Source: Augochlora pura (taxonomy: Eukaryota > Arthropoda > Insecta > Hymenoptera > Halictidae). From it: a stretch of DNA of 64,000 nt. The position numbers and the translations under genes are program-made. The stretch is from assembly GCF_028453695.1 (NCBI RefSeq), contig NC_135779.1, forward strand, positions 10,180,831-10,244,830. Direction: 5' to 3'. Below are positions 9,214 to 20,984 of this stretch, piece by piece; the stretch's first letter is position 1, and every line of letters starts with the position of its first letter. The notes under the pieces are model-generated. The model saw only the letters and a list, made by a program, of their open reading frames with translations. It was not told where the DNA came from and ran no database searches.

Positions 9214-11904
9214 TAACACGTTAGGTCTCGACAGGTTAACGGGTCTATTAGAAGACTCGCGACAAGTAAAGCGTCGATCGCGAATTACAAAATCGACCGA
9301 ACGAATCGTGAGCCGGATGAGATCGGCTCGCTCCCATTAGTCCTTCCAGAATTCGATATCCCGGACGACCTTGACCCCCGTAGCGAGGCGCTGGGGAAAA
9401 GCGTGATTCCACGGTGTCTACTTTCGGTCGGCGGCTTCATTATTCATCGGGCGCGCTCGAAGCCGCGAGCGATCGCGCTTCAATTTTCTTTAGCATAAAT
9501 TTGCATCGACGGAGTCGCCGCGCGCGTCGGCCGCGATCGTGGGGGAATCCTCGGCATTAGCATGCGCGGCGTCAGCGGTTTTACACCGGCGGACCTCGAC
9601 ATCGATCGGCCCTATCGATCACTCGTTAAACAGCCCGATTCCGGCACTTTCTCCGGGCGGGGGCTCATCGCCTGTAATCCATTCATGGTTTTATCGGCGT
9701 GTCCCCGACTTCTTGCGCGATCGCGTCCTTTCCCGGCCGGCGTTCCATCACCGCGCAGCCGTCCCGAGGAACACCGCGGGGACAAGTATATCCCGCTCAC
9801 TGCCAAGCATCGATTTCGATACACACTGAAGACTCGAGAACAATTAGCAGGGAGAGTTGGTTTCGCAATAGCCACTCGACGAGACTTGGCGATCGCGCGC
9901 CGTCTATTCTGTACTCGGGACCGAAACCAAGCTCCTTTCTTTCTTCGGTATCATTTCTTTATTTTATGGAAACGATCGGGAACCGTTTATGTTGTTTTAC
10001 AAACGACGATTAGATTGCACTGGCTGGTTCAATCTCCTCAAGGCGGACCTTTTTACGAGTAGAGACAGAGACATGAATTTTAGTTTTTCCGTTTCGAGCA
10101 GCGTGAAATGACGATCACGGCTGCGGTACTGAATCGACTTCACGCGTTTATGGTTATAATAGAAAACACGAAATCGATCGTGCTTGCGCGCTCGCGCGCG
10201 CGCGAAGAGAAATTCAGTTTGATTTAATAGCGGTTTCGTTGGCGTCGCGTAAACGTCCGCGAGTCTTATCGTTCGCCTTGAAGGGATCGTTATTTTTCTG
10301 TTTCGTTTTCGAAGGGGTGCTCGAACCTCGGGTACAGAATCTTCAGCGGAAGCACAACGAAGCAACATCGTATACGATTTCGCGAACCGTGTTTTTTTTT
10401 TCTACTTTTCATACCGCAGATTTTCGAGATTTTACACAGAGGAGACACGTTGATCTGATGCAAAAAAAGAAAAAGAAACGTCCCTCGCTGGCCACGTTAT
10501 TTCGTCCGCGATTCGTCGATGGGGCGAGAGTCCGTTGCTGTATCGTTTCATTTCGTTTCCCACCGTCCCCCCCCCCCCCCCCCCCCCCCCCTCAACGACG
10601 CTTCTGTTCGTTCCAACTGTTACGTGAGTCACGCATCCACGACGCGACATGCACGTAGGTAGGTCAGGGCATAATCGACTCGAACTCGTGACAATACACT
10701 CTAGGAATTCAATGCCTTCGGAAATGCCTTCCAAATGTGGTGTTCAACGTGCCGAATTGTATACAATGGGGGAACCAGACGACGGAGAACAGCCGAAATC
10801 TCCTCTCGGTTCTACCGCGTTCAGCGCGTGCGGCCGCGCGAGATTACCATTTCTCTCTACGCCGCGATATCCGGCCTGTAACTTCCGGTGACGTTCGCCA
10901 ACAGTCTAGTCCGCCTTATAGGAGAGAATTACCATGAATTGGGTACTCTTATTTACAGGACATGATAACATAGAAAGTAAACGATCTATTTAATTCTAGT
11001 TTCGAACGTTTGAAAAATCATTTCTTTTATTAGCAGAGTGCAAAGTGCCGATAAGTTACGCTTACACGTTTACTTGTTTCACTATTATTTTTTTTTTTTT
11101 TAAGTGCATTGTCTCCTATTCGATTAGTTGTATTCAATGGGACAGTCTAACAAACTAAAATAATCTTGGCATTAATCCTGTAAGTAATGATCTCAAATTA
11201 CATAAACCTCTCTATTCGCATGTCACATTTAGTATTCTATTGCGAGGAATAATCCTTTCAGTAAAAAGAAAAAAGATTAAGAAAATTTTCTGAATGGAAA
11301 TATCTTGAAGAATATTCTAAAAATTAATGACGTCATAAGCCAAAAGTTGTCTCAATTGCTTTGCGAATATGTTTTTGTTTACCAATTACGTGTGGGTAGA
11401 TATGTAGAGTATAATTACAAAATAAGTATAATTTTATTTCGAAAAGATTCGTAATTTTTAAGTTAATGATAATGGTAGTTCTCTCCTACACCGTCAACCC
11501 TCTGAACTGCATCCACCCCGCAATGTTACACTCGTCGCAATTTATACAAAAATACTGTTTGCCTTCGATTTTGAATACGTTCCCCGTCGTGGCTGCCATT
11601 TCCGGTACCATTTTCATGACCGACGTCCTCCGCGTCGACAAAACAATGCACAATGACGTGTTCGGCTATCTCGAAAGTCCTTCTTGCAGCGTAGCTGCTT
11701 AATTTTAGGCAATGCAAATACAAATGCATCGACTGTTGGACAGTACTTTAAAGTAATGGAGTCTTTGGGACGACCTAGTAATTTATTGCCAATTTTGAAC
11801 AAGTGTACCTTTTCTATCGTCTTTTATACTTTTATACGAACACCCTCGTGTGTCCCTAACTTTGTATCCTGTTCTTTCCGACAAACTAACGCAGCGATCA
11901 AATT
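9214..11904. other. No gene recognised; mixed GC-rich and AT-rich DNA
   Basis: A CpG-rich stretch (about 9.4-10.9 kb) gives long overlapping frames in several phases, including 9562-10062 on the + strand, but their translations are arginine-rich and domain-free. From 10.95 kb the sequence is AT-rich. On the minus strand around 11.8-11.5 kb an open segment ends with a short Cys-containing stretch (FCINCDECNIAGW) behind an in-frame stop. It could be a fragment of a decayed coding sequence, but I cannot name it. Confidence 0.4.
10567..10591. repeat. Poly-C homopolymer, 25 bp
   Basis: An uninterrupted run of 25 C on the + strand. Such runs are rare, unstable and prone to length error in assemblies; the exact length should be treated with caution. 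It interrupts an otherwise GC-rich region without a gene. Confidence 0.95.
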
Positions 11905-12363
11905 CTAACCCTTTGCACTCGAATATATGTATTTTCTAAACTTATCTTCATTCGATACGTACTATGATAACCCCATTTACCCATACAACCCTCACGATTC
12001 TAATTCCTTTATAGATTTATAGGTTTATAGATATCTTGCACTATAATAACGAGTCAGAGTCGTGACTAACATTTTACACACAATTTAATAAATATGACTG
12101 TCAATCTTCCAGATCGAAATCAAATTTGTATCTTCTATCATCACAATCTCAAAGTGAAAGTAAACTAAAATCCTCTCGTCTCATCAAAGAAATTATTAAG
12201 GGCAAAGAAGTGTTGATCAACGACGCAGTTTTGAAAGAAATCATAGTGCAAGTGGTTAATAACTTTCTAAACTAATATTAAAATAAAATAAAATTACTTT
12301 CCAAAAATAATTCAGCAATCTTCAACGATGACTTATAGTCACCATTCGAGTGCAAATAGTTAA
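11905..12363. mobile_element. TTAA-type element, family D
   Basis: A 459-bp segment with left end CTAACCCTTTGCACTCGAAT and right end ATTCGAGTGCAAATAGTTAA. The inverted repeats share TTTGCACTCGAAT exactly (13 bp). The right TTAA is intact and the left is CTAA. The same terminal core is seen at 884 and, with changes, at 48276-48520. AT-rich interior, no coding capacity. Confidence 0.72.
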
Positions 12364-12946
12364 CAGATAGGCGAGTAGCCGAACATGTAAACTCAACGAA
12401 GATGAAAGTATGAAATTAACACGTCAGGCGAGGGCTGAGGATCGATATCCCTCGGAAGCAGCTTTACATTTTTAATTGAAAACCGACTCGACGGGGAGCG
12501 TGTGAACCGTCAGAAATTCCGTGAAATCGCCGGATCCCTCGAAGAAAGCGATTTTTGACGGCACTTTGTAGACGACTGTCCCGGCGAGTAACAAGTTCGG
12601 AGTTGAACGAGCCCTCGAGGAGTTAATTAATCACGGTAGCTCATCGATGGGGTCACGTTCGAGTCACTCGAGACCCGGCACCATCGTCGTCGTCGTCGTC
12701 GTCGTCGTCGCGAACTTTGAAAATAGCTCCGGCTCGGATAAAAACGCGGCGGTAGGAGGAATCGTGTGTATCGATTCCCGGATCGAATCTCACGGCGAAC
12801 GTGATCGGAAGCGAGCAGCGATCGCATGCACCGCATAAAACCTCTACGTAGAGTTAGTACACCGCGCTCGTATTTTGCCATTCGTCAGGCAACACGTGCG
12901 CGGTCTTTGACGAGCGGCTCGACCCAGCCGCAGAAAGTAATCATTA
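12364..12946. other. No gene seen; contains a TCG microsatellite
   Basis: GC-rich DNA with arginine-rich short open frames and no recognisable feature apart from the trinucleotide run listed separately. Confidence 0.45.
12684..12710. repeat. (TCG)9 microsatellite
   Basis: Nine perfect TCG units in a row. The run creates poly-Val or poly-Arg/Ser tracts in neighbouring frames, so open frames across it are not evidence for a gene. Confidence 0.95.
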
Positions 12947-13249
12947 GACTGTGGGTCTTTATGCAGAATGAAAACTGTGTTTGCGAATTGCAACAACCAG
13001 TTATCAAGTTGCTGCTTTCTTTCAAGTAGTTCTTTCTTCTTTCAACAATTTCAGTATCTTGAAAATAATACAGCGCTACTCGTTAACCCTCGAATAGCGG
13101 ACCACTTTGACAAATATACAACTTAATATATTTGGGATGGGATCCGAATGTACCCGAACCTCGCTGTCCAAGTGTTGATTCTCTGAACCAATCAACCGTA
13201 TTGAAATTGACCTACCCATTTTTCTCGTAAATGCATAAAATCCGCAGTC
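12947..13249. mobile_element. TA-flanked MITE, copy 3
   Basis: A 303-bp segment with TA at 12945-12946 and 13250-13251. The left end GACTGTGGGTCTTTATGCAG and the reverse-complemented right end GACTGCGGATTTTATGCATT match over about 20 bp with few differences. A TTAACCCTCGAATAGCGG motif at 13083 inside it resembles the left end of a TTAA element, but I found no partner. Non-coding. Confidence 0.82.
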
Positions 13250-16045
13250 TAGTAATCATCGTTGTATGTTTCTTCAGGTGCACCCAAGAGACTGAGCCGC
13301 GCGCACCCATCGCTCATGGTAGCCGAAACCATCCATCTCCCGCTCAAGGATCCTCCGATGCCGCGATCAAACCGTGAGAAACGGAAAAGAAACGAAGAAA
13401 TCCGAGAAAAAGCGTGCACGGTTCTGATCCTCGAGCGGGCGCGGATCGTTTCGCGAACCTCCTTAGTTCCTTTTTCTTCTCGGTGTGAATGTGTCAAGCG
13501 GATGGGGGCGTCGTCGTTCGCGTCCAACGACGAAGGAGATCGGAGACGGAGACGACGTATGCGTTCTCCTCGGGAGAAAGCCGAGAAATCGAAAGAGTCG
13601 TCGACGACATATCTCCGTCCGCGTTGCGTGCGTCCTGTGCGTGCCAGGTTGTAGCGAGCTGTTGCGGACAATCGCGTGACAATGCGAGCGTGCGAACGGC
13701 ACCGTGTAATTAGTGTATTAACGAGCTGTAACTTCGTTACAAATCCCCTCGCTGTGTATTATCGCGGCGAACAATGCGCGACATTGCGCGGCGACAGTCG
13801 CCGCGTGGCACTTAATCGCCGGGGGACTTTCTCGTCATCTGGATCAAGGATCCATCACCGTCTCCCACGGCGCCCGGATCCATCTGTCCGAGATGGAAGC
13901 ACGGCCACGAACCGTCGCCGCCTCTGGTCGACGTTGATCGCCGCTCGCCATCGCATCCTTGTAGATAGCATTCACCGGTCATTGTAATCACGCGTATAAT
14001 CACTGCGGACGTTGGATCGCGATAATTGGGCCGATAACGCTGCTCTAACGGCCCACTAAATCTGTAAGTTATTATTCGGTGTCCGACACCGCCGGCAGGT
14101 TCTATAGACGACGAGAGTGTCGTCGCTGCGCTGTCTATCCGACAATCTACATCCGAAATCAACGGTGCAACGGCGATTGCACGCTGAAATAGAGTTCATT
14201 AGTTGCGTCGATGGGCGACCCTAATCTCCAGCTTGCTGCTTGAAAATAAAAATGGCAGCGGGCTGAATGTTTACACCACAAGTAGCACACACAAAAATAT
14301 AATCAACATGTTCGCTGTTAATCTAAAAAATACTTTAAAATCGAGAGAATCAAAGTGCATGTTATCTTGAGTAAAAACATTACTATTCGATCTCTCTTGG
14401 ATTCTACGGAATTGCAAACAGATAATTTCATTGCTTCATATTATTATTTAATACATCTTTAAGTCGGATCCCCTATCCCTTGATTTGAAGTGCTATTATA
14501 CGTTATTTGGTAAACATATCATAATTATTTGATCAATAAGAAGGATGATTGATGGGAACGCCAAGCAATATATCGGTGCAAGAGCATTGTCGAGTTTTCC
14601 TCTTTTGCGAAGATTTGATACGAAGGCTGCACAAACCAATGAGGTCGCTCCAAAAATGATTAAAATCATGGTTCCCCTTCCATACTTTAGTGGCCTCCAA
14701 CGCGATCTTTGTTGTGTCACCATGGGAAAAAATTCTGCTTTTCTAGCGTGCATTTATCAATGAGTCCTCATCTATGCAGTTGTGTCACTCTATGGGTGAT
14801 CCATTGTTAGTGCAAGACCAAGTGGTTGGAGAGTTTAGGCAACCTGTTTATAAAGTAGCACATATACGGGATTTGTGACACACCCTTTATTTGTTGGGTT
14901 CCTCCACAATCAGTTAATGCAAAATCAATGTCTAATCGAGGTGTTGTACACATAAAATTTGTTTGATGAGAACATCCATGCTGTGCATCTTTGCCTCCCC
15001 ATAGATTTCCAGACACTGTGTGTATTGTGTTCGCTAGTAATATCAATTTCATTGCCTTGAAACTCGTAGATGTGTTTTGAAATTTGCTCAGATTTTTCAG
15101 ACTCTGTTCTTACGCAAAGCAACGCGAAAAACCTACCAAGCACACATGCACTGCTTGAGACGATCGAATTTATTTAGATTTTGTAAAATCTTTTCTATAA
15201 AACCTGCTTTCTATAAAAAGCCCTCAGAGCTTTACAGAATTGCGAAGGAAAAATTCAATGCGATTCAATTAATTTTCAGGCGGCTCGATCCAAACGGCAA
15301 TGTTTTTTCGCTCGCTTCTCGGCGCACCTAATAAAAGTAAAAAGCGGTAATAACTTCAGGAAAGGCTGGAAGCAATAAGAATTCCGCGGCGAGGGCCGCG
15401 CGAGCCTGTAGAATCTGCTCGCCCCGCGGACACCGCTGTACATTAACGTAACGTCCGTCGTAGCCGGCGGATAGTTAGTCAGGTAGTTAAGATAACCCAT
15501 GCCAAGGGACACCCGTAGCCTTAAACTAATTTATTCGGAGTAGACGTTGTTGGCGTACGAACAATAAGATGAACGGTAAGTTATTAGGCATAGCGCTACT
15601 GATACTGCCGGGACAGGCGGCCGCGTTATCCTGCGAGATGTACGCGAGCCTCTCCGGCGCACGATTCGAATCGATAGCTCTAGGGTAGAGGATATACACG
15701 CGCGTTTGTGCGTACACTATCGGCCAGAAATACCTGGTTCGCTGGAACAGTCACTGACCCCGAGAACAACGCGGAAAATAAGAGACACGACAGACTACTT
15801 ATCTTCCAATCATAGCGTTTCGCCGTTTCTTTTTCATGCCAGGTTTGTCGGCCAATCCTTTCGCTGTCACACGTATTAGAGCAATTTCGTTCTTCTCCGT
15901 AATGCAAAATTACTAAACCGTGGTAGCGAATTCTCACCGTCGCGAGTTGCGTTTCTGTGGACTGGCACAAGTGAAGAATTTCTTTTAGCAAATAGAAGGC
16001 TTTGATAAATAAAAGTGAAACAGAATGTGTCCCGAATTATGATTA
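13250..16045. other. No confirmed gene
   Basis: 13.25-14.2 kb is CpG-rich with overlapping frames on both strands that look compositional. 14.2-15.4 kb is AT-rich and has two adjacent minus-strand open frames (14807-15052 and 14496-14753), the latter listed separately. 15.4-16.0 kb has nothing I can recognise. Confidence 0.4.
14496..14753 (-). CDS. Unrecognised small ORF with two predicted membrane segments
   Basis: The 85-residue frame has a polar, basic start, then a hydrophobic stretch (MILIIFGATSLVCAAFV), a basic linker (SNLRKRGKLDN) and a second hydrophobic stretch (IYCLAFPSIILLIDQIIMI). That two-helix layout with a positive loop is what a small membrane protein would look like. A second ATG (FPMVTQQ) is also possible as start. 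Base composition is more gene-like than the surroundings, but I know no family for it and see no clear splice sites or poly(A) signal. It may be a decayed fragment or chance. Confidence 0.22.
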   Translation of the reverse strand: MHARKAEFFPMVTQQRSRWRPLKYGRGTMILIIFGATSLVCAAFVSNLRKRGKLDNALAPIYCLAFPSIILLIDQIIMICLPNNV

Positions 16046-16216
16046 GACCGCGGATTGGATGTGTTTATTGCAAAAACTGAAAAGAGAAACACAGAATAAT
16101 GAAAACATTAAAAGAATGTAAGAGAGTATTGCATTATTTTTAATCATCGGATTTTCGCTTCTTTTTTTAAAAGAGTTACTCGACGGAACTTTTATTTTGC
16201 ATAAAGACTCGCGGTC
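16046..16216. mobile_element. TA-flanked MITE, copy 4 (short)
   Basis: A 171-bp segment flanked by TA at 16044-16045 and 16217-16218. The left end is GACCGCGGATTGGATG and the right end is TTGCATAAAGACTCGCGGTC; the outer GACCGCG is inverted at the right end as CGCGGTC. It is shorter than the ~300-bp copies, consistent with internal deletion. Confidence 0.68.
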
Positions 16217-18022
16217 TAATCATAGCGCGAATTCTTTTGCAGAGAATTTTCTAGAGATAAGAAATTGTATACGATGCGATTACGATAGAGAAATTGGAAT
16301 ATCTGCAAAAGTTTCGGCAAGAATCGTCGGATCTCGGATTTACTGGTTTGCACGTTGATCGAACCAGCGATCGGATGATTTTGAGCGGTAGTGTACACCG
16401 GTAGCTTGCCAGTATAGAGGCGTAGGGTTAAGGTGAAGCTTGAGAATCGCATGAATCACGCGGCCGGCACCTGGGAGGACGAACGGGTGTTCACCGGCTT
16501 GGAGAAGTAGGAGCGACGTGGAGAACGATCGTACCTGGAGAAAATCCGCGGCCGTTCGAGCGATGCCTCGGTCGATCATCGAGGTGCGGCGTGCCTCCGC
16601 GTAATTTACGTGCGGAAAATCCAACGTTGAATTTAACATCGCGACGATTGCGATTGGAACGCGCGCCAAGATCGTTCGGATCGCCTGGGAATGCTTCTCC
16701 TGACCTCTGAACACTCGAGCCCGCCAGGTCGTTCTCGCCGGTCCCGCGAGAAATCGTTCACTTTTTGTACATTTTTTACACACGCGTCCGATGCGGCATG
16801 CGATTTTTGTTCGATGTTGTGCAGACTGTTGAAGAAACGCGTGAGGATTTCTTCGGAGTGAATACCGAGGCTATATGTATACAAATTGGGAAGCGAGAAA
16901 GAGAGAGAGAGAGAGAATGAGAGAGACAATAGTATTAACTGGTCGAGCTAAGCGTGGAGGCGAGCCTTGCGGCGGGGCTCGTCTCAGCTCGATCCACCAT
17001 GTAGAGGACTGTCGATTCACTTATGGTAGAGAGTTTACGATTACAACGACCCTGTACTACGACCGAGCGTACACCATTCCTGTACAATGTATCGTAACAG
17101 TATTTACTGTCGCACTAATGGAAATAAACGATAACTGTTAGTACGTTCCTTGGGAGCTTTCGTTCGCAACCCTCTCGTTAATCCTGAACCTTGCGGAGCG
17201 TCCTTCCGAGGAAAACTGGCCTGCAGGACCGATCAGCTATCTTGAAATAAAACAGCGAAATTCACATTGTTTCAATTTCGGATAGATTTCATACAATTGC
17301 AATAGAATATTTGTGATCATGAGACGCGGTAGCGTCTCGCGCCAAGTAGTTGAGTTAGCGCGCGCGACGCTGCCAAGGATAACTATCTTTGACTAGAACG
17401 GCCGAAAATTTCAACTGCTATTTATTCTTTTCAACCGCATTCTATTTAATTTTAACGATTGTCTAGTTGTTAAGGATCACCATGCGCGTACAAAAAGTCC
17501 TCAAATATGTGAATTGGGCTAGAAATAGCTGAGATATCGAGATCTCAATTTAACGTGCAGATACTATACACTTTTCAGAAAAACCGCTTAAATAGGCTGT
17601 AATTTCTATATTCATTTTCATGAAGCTGTATCTTTTTTTCCAAAAATGGTAAAACAATGGGGCTTAGCAGGTTTTAAAGGGTAAAGTCTCTACTTTAATA
17701 TGTACTAACTGATTTTTACTATCAAAATTTGAATAAAATGTAAAAAATACGTATGTGGAAAATGTGCAATACAAAATGCTGTAATTTATTAAAAAATGTG
17801 ATGAAAGGTAAATAAAATTTTCTAAATAGAACAGCGGGGAGCGGGTTTTTATCGTAGCACTAGAAAAATATTTTGTTTACTATCCAATTGGCTAAAATCT
17901 CTTTCTGTATTAAGATACATATGTTTCTTTTTTTAAGCGGTCGTTTAACCACTCATGGTAGGAGTAAATACATGAAATGTCGGTAGGTTTAGTGTTAAAA
18001 AAAGGAACGCCTTAATAACTAA
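16217..18022. other. No gene seen
   Basis: The first part (to about 17.2 kb) is GC-rich with a short GA run at 16901-16916; the rest is AT-rich. GAGACGCGGTAGCGTCTC near 17321-17338 is a short hairpin. Close to 17982-17998 the sequence GGTAGGTTTAGTGTTAA looks like the right end of another TTAA element, with no left end found. Confidence 0.4.
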
Positions 18023-18213
18023 CCCACCACCATTTCACAGCCATTAGCTCGATGTAATTGTCGATTTCGAATCAGATGCAAACGAATTTACAGCTGATTA
18101 GAAATCGGCAATTACATCGATTGTCCGAGTCTCACCACGTGGAGGTTGCTGTGACTGGAGACTCGGAAGGGAGTCAGAACGAAGCCGGCATTCGTTATGA
18201 CTCCCTCCCTTTC
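18023..18213 (+). repeat. Left arm of a long inverted repeat pair
   Basis: About 190 bp whose reverse complement, diverged by roughly a quarter, occurs at 25412-25598. Conserved blocks include GCAAACGAATTTACAGCTGA and CGAGTCTCACCACGTGGAGG (the other arm has CGAGTCTCACCATGTGGAGG). Within this arm GATGTAATTGTCGATTTC is also nearly inverted as GAAATCGGCAATTACATC. The two arms bracket 7.2 kb of repeat-rich DNA, which could be one large decayed inverted-repeat element or two insertions of the same repeat. Confidence 0.78.
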
Positions 18214-18763
18214 ACCGGTGAAATAATATGTCGAGTACTATTGCGGACCAAAAGTGGATCGATGGAGAAGCCGCCTAACCACTGGGACCAAAGTGAATCA
18301 GAGCAGAAGGTTCTGATTCTTTCAAAAAGAAAATCAAAAACGAGCCGGAGCAGAAGGCCCGGACTCGAGCGAGGGTGACGCGACGCGAGCAATACTTGCG
18401 CGAGCCTCGGAATTCCGCAGATATCATTATTCGACGAGGTACAATTGGAATGAGCAGCCAATCGCGACATCCACCTACAACGTTGAACATTCTCCCCCTG
18501 CACCCTCCCCCCAATGAAGGGGTTACGGGCGTCTTACATGCCGAAGCGAAGGGAGAATGTCCACCGCTGCAGGAGGATGAACGATTGGATGCTCAAACCG
18601 CATGATAACTCGCCGAACAAGATGATCTACGAGACTCTGAGAGATTGCGCAAGCTGGACCACCATGGTTGGGCCGAAAATTGACAACGAATGTTGAACGA
18701 GCAAAGCTAAGGCAATAATACTCGACATACTTTTAGCGATTCGGGTAACTCGGGGACGCTACA

Positions 18764-18782
18764 CCCCGTGCCCCCCACGGGG
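18764..18782. repeat. GC-rich hairpin
   Basis: CCCCGTG and CACGGGG are perfect inverted arms with a five-C loop. A related but degenerate C-rich stretch (TTCGGGGACGCCACCCCCCG) lies near 19194-19213, so this is part of a locally repeated segment rather than an isolated structure. No function can be assigned. Confidence 0.6.
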
Positions 18783-18867
18783 CATGTCCCGTGGGACGGA
18801 GGCCCCTGAGTGATCCTAATACTACTTAGATAAGACGCAATAATTAATAAGTCGCACGCATCCCACA

Positions 18868-18951
18868 TCGGATGATGATCCGAAGGCGGATGACGTTCCC
18901 AATTCGGATGATGTTCCCAAGGCGGATGATGATGCCACGGCAGATGACCTG
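18868..18951. repeat. 18-bp minisatellite, array 1
   Basis: Four full and one partial 18-bp units of the form (T/G)CGGATGA(T/C)G(T/A)(T/C)CC(A)A(G/T). One frame would read as repeated Ala/Ser-Asp-Asp hexapeptides ending at a stop codon, but a stop also lies close upstream, so I treat it as non-coding. A second, shorter array with the same core is at 19362-19415. Confidence 0.8.
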
Positions 18952-19361
18952 AAATAATCTGAAAAAAAATTATTAGTTAATTAGAACATATAAAGAATGA
19001 CGAGACGAAACAAGGAAACCAACACCAGCACACGAGTGCCAAACTAACCCGCACACGAGTGCAATTTGAAGAAGAAATCCAACGCAGAACAACCGAATCA
19101 CAGCGAAAGACGAACCAACATTCGAAAACCAAACGAACACTAACAAACTTAAATTAAGAACCCTAACGAGCTATGGGCGCTTCGGGTCCTTCGGGGACGC
19201 CACCCCCCGTACTCACTCAAGGGCCCCTCCCATGAGCGAGCCCCTGAAGGAACTCCGATCGGAGGAATACCAAGTTCGAGTACTTTTCTTACAACGACGT
19301 TTCATCATAAATAACTAACGCACACACACAATTAAATAATAAAACGCTTAGACGCATCCCA

Positions 19362-19415
19362 CGGCGAATAATGATCTCACGGTGGATGATAATCCAACGG
19401 CGGATGATAATTAAC
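19362..19415. repeat. 18-bp minisatellite, array 2
   Basis: Three 18-bp units built on CGGCGGATGATAAT-like sequence, related to the array at 18868-18951. Both arrays are preceded by ACGCATCCCAC, showing that a longer segment was duplicated about 490 bp apart. Confidence 0.72.
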
Positions 19416-19819
19416 TTAATAATTAACGCACGACTTAATAAATAACGCAACACTGGCATCCCTCGATGATATTTCTGCAATTTTGTGGCATGTTATTTCC
19501 TCCGCATTGGCTAAAACTGTCTATGGGTTTAAGTAATATAAAATACATATAAGTAAGAAATAAAAAAATAGATAAAAATAAGAAATGAGAAAAAATGATG
19601 TGAAAAATTCGACAGAAATGATGGTCCACTCGATATGCATTCCAAAAACAAACGCGCGAATGGACCGTGCTTGCACAACACTATTTTAAGAAACAGACAT
19701 TGCTATATAAAAGCAAACGCGGTCAGTGCATTTTTTGTCGTGATACTAATTTATTTCATTGGAAATGGTGAACTCCCGTGCACTTTGATCTATTTTCCCG
19801 CAATGCTAAAAGGAACTCG

Positions 19820-20860
19820 TCGACGATGCAGCAATCCTTGGATCGGCTACCCGCAGCGTGGCATTTATTTCGTAACTCTAATGCAACGCGTTGCAATTTT
19901 CGCGACTCTAAGACAACGCGATTTAAATCGCATCGCTAACAACTATTTGGCGAACTTGTAATTCGAATTCGACTCGCGACTCTAAGAAAACATCGCGAAT
20001 GCCACGCTGCGGTGCGTCGCAGCTCCGGCATGGGCCCTGAAAAACGAATGCAGCTACTGCAACGTGATCGTTTACGCGACGCTAACTTTGAAATTGATTC
20101 AAAGACAAATACTCTAATGCAAAAATCGCGATTTGCCCATCCGAGCTGTTCGTTGGGACGGCGAGAGGCCTGTCCATTGTTGCGGCGTCGGCGTGGGCGT
20201 CTGGAAATACGAAAGTGAAGCTACTTGCAACGCGATTATTTAAACGCAACACTAACACAACGAACAGAAATGCAAAAAAGTTACTTTGATTCTTAAAAGC
20301 AGCTGCTTTATCGACTTTGAAAAACTTAAGGAAATTTGCAAGTTCCAACGCGGTCAGTTGCGCAACGCTAAGTTCAATTTCTGTTCGAACAATTGACTGA
20401 AGCAACGCTATGGCAAGTCGCGGATGCACCCACCCGAGCCGATCGTTGCAGCAGCAGCACGGGCGTCTGAAAAGTCGAAAAGCAAAACTACTGCAACGCG
20501 ATTGTATCAACGCAACGCTAATTCAACGAACAGAGATCCAAAAGACAAGTTTTCGAAGGCAAATAGACTTTGAGAAACGTTAAAAATTGATCAAAGCAAC
20601 GCGAGATTCTATTTATTCGCAACACTATATTTAAAGTTACTATGCATAAGAAACAAGATGAAATCGCGATTATTTCATTCGCAACGCAACGCTTTAGAGA
20701 ATTTATTTCAATAGTAATGGAAATCGTGTCTATTTTATTTAGAACACTAATTTTTATCTCTGCTCAAAATTAATTAAAGCAACGCGTGGTCATTTCGCAA
20801 CGCTACTTGCAAATCGCGGACGTGCCCATCTGCGCTGATCGTTGGGGCGGCAAGGCCTGC
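19820..20860. repeat. Degenerate repeat array (GCAACGCTAA and ~40-bp modules)
   Basis: The motif GCAACGCTA and close variants (GCAACACTAA, GCGACGCTAA, GCGACTCTAAG) recur many times. On top of this, a module like ATCGCGGACGTGCCCATCTG followed by GCTGATCGTTGGGGCGGC occurs at about 20126, 20417 and 20813, with spacings of about 290 and 396 bp. The pattern suggests an old, diverged higher-order tandem repeat. Open frames here are short and shared between strands, so I do not call genes. Confidence 0.65.
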
Positions 20861-20865
20861 CCATA

Positions 20866-20901
<36 letters not shown>
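20866..20901. repeat. (TAC)n microsatellite, about 36 bp
   Basis: Twelve perfect TAC units placed directly after the third copy of the module described for 19820-20860. Confidence 0.95.
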
Positions 20902-20954
20902 AATTACAATTTTAACAAACGAGTACAGTGACAAAGTGGTAACGAGAATAGGGT

Positions 20955-20984
20955 GGCCTCTCTCAACAGTTTGTTGGAGAGGCC
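20955..20984. repeat. Short hairpin
   Basis: GGCCTCTCTCAAC and GTTGGAGAGGCC form inverted arms with a single unpaired base and a loop of about five bases. It lies right after the TAC microsatellite. It could fold in RNA, but I see no sign that it is a small RNA gene; no T-run follows at a terminator distance. Confidence 0.55.

Noticed and set aside
9562..10062. 166-codon + strand open frame as a gene
   Set aside because: Arginine-rich translation without a domain, overlapped by other frames in the same CpG-rich segment.
11466..11802. Open frames around 11.5-11.8 kb as a zinc-binding protein gene
   Set aside because: The Cys-containing stretch is short, lies behind an in-frame stop and matches no family I know.
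13083..13101. TTAACCCTCGAATAGCGG as a TTAA element start inside a MITE
   Set aside because: No inverted partner end followed by TTAA was found within the MITE.
17982..17998. GGTAGGTTTAGTGTTAA as the right end of a TTAA element
   Set aside because: No matching left end could be found upstream, so no element is called.
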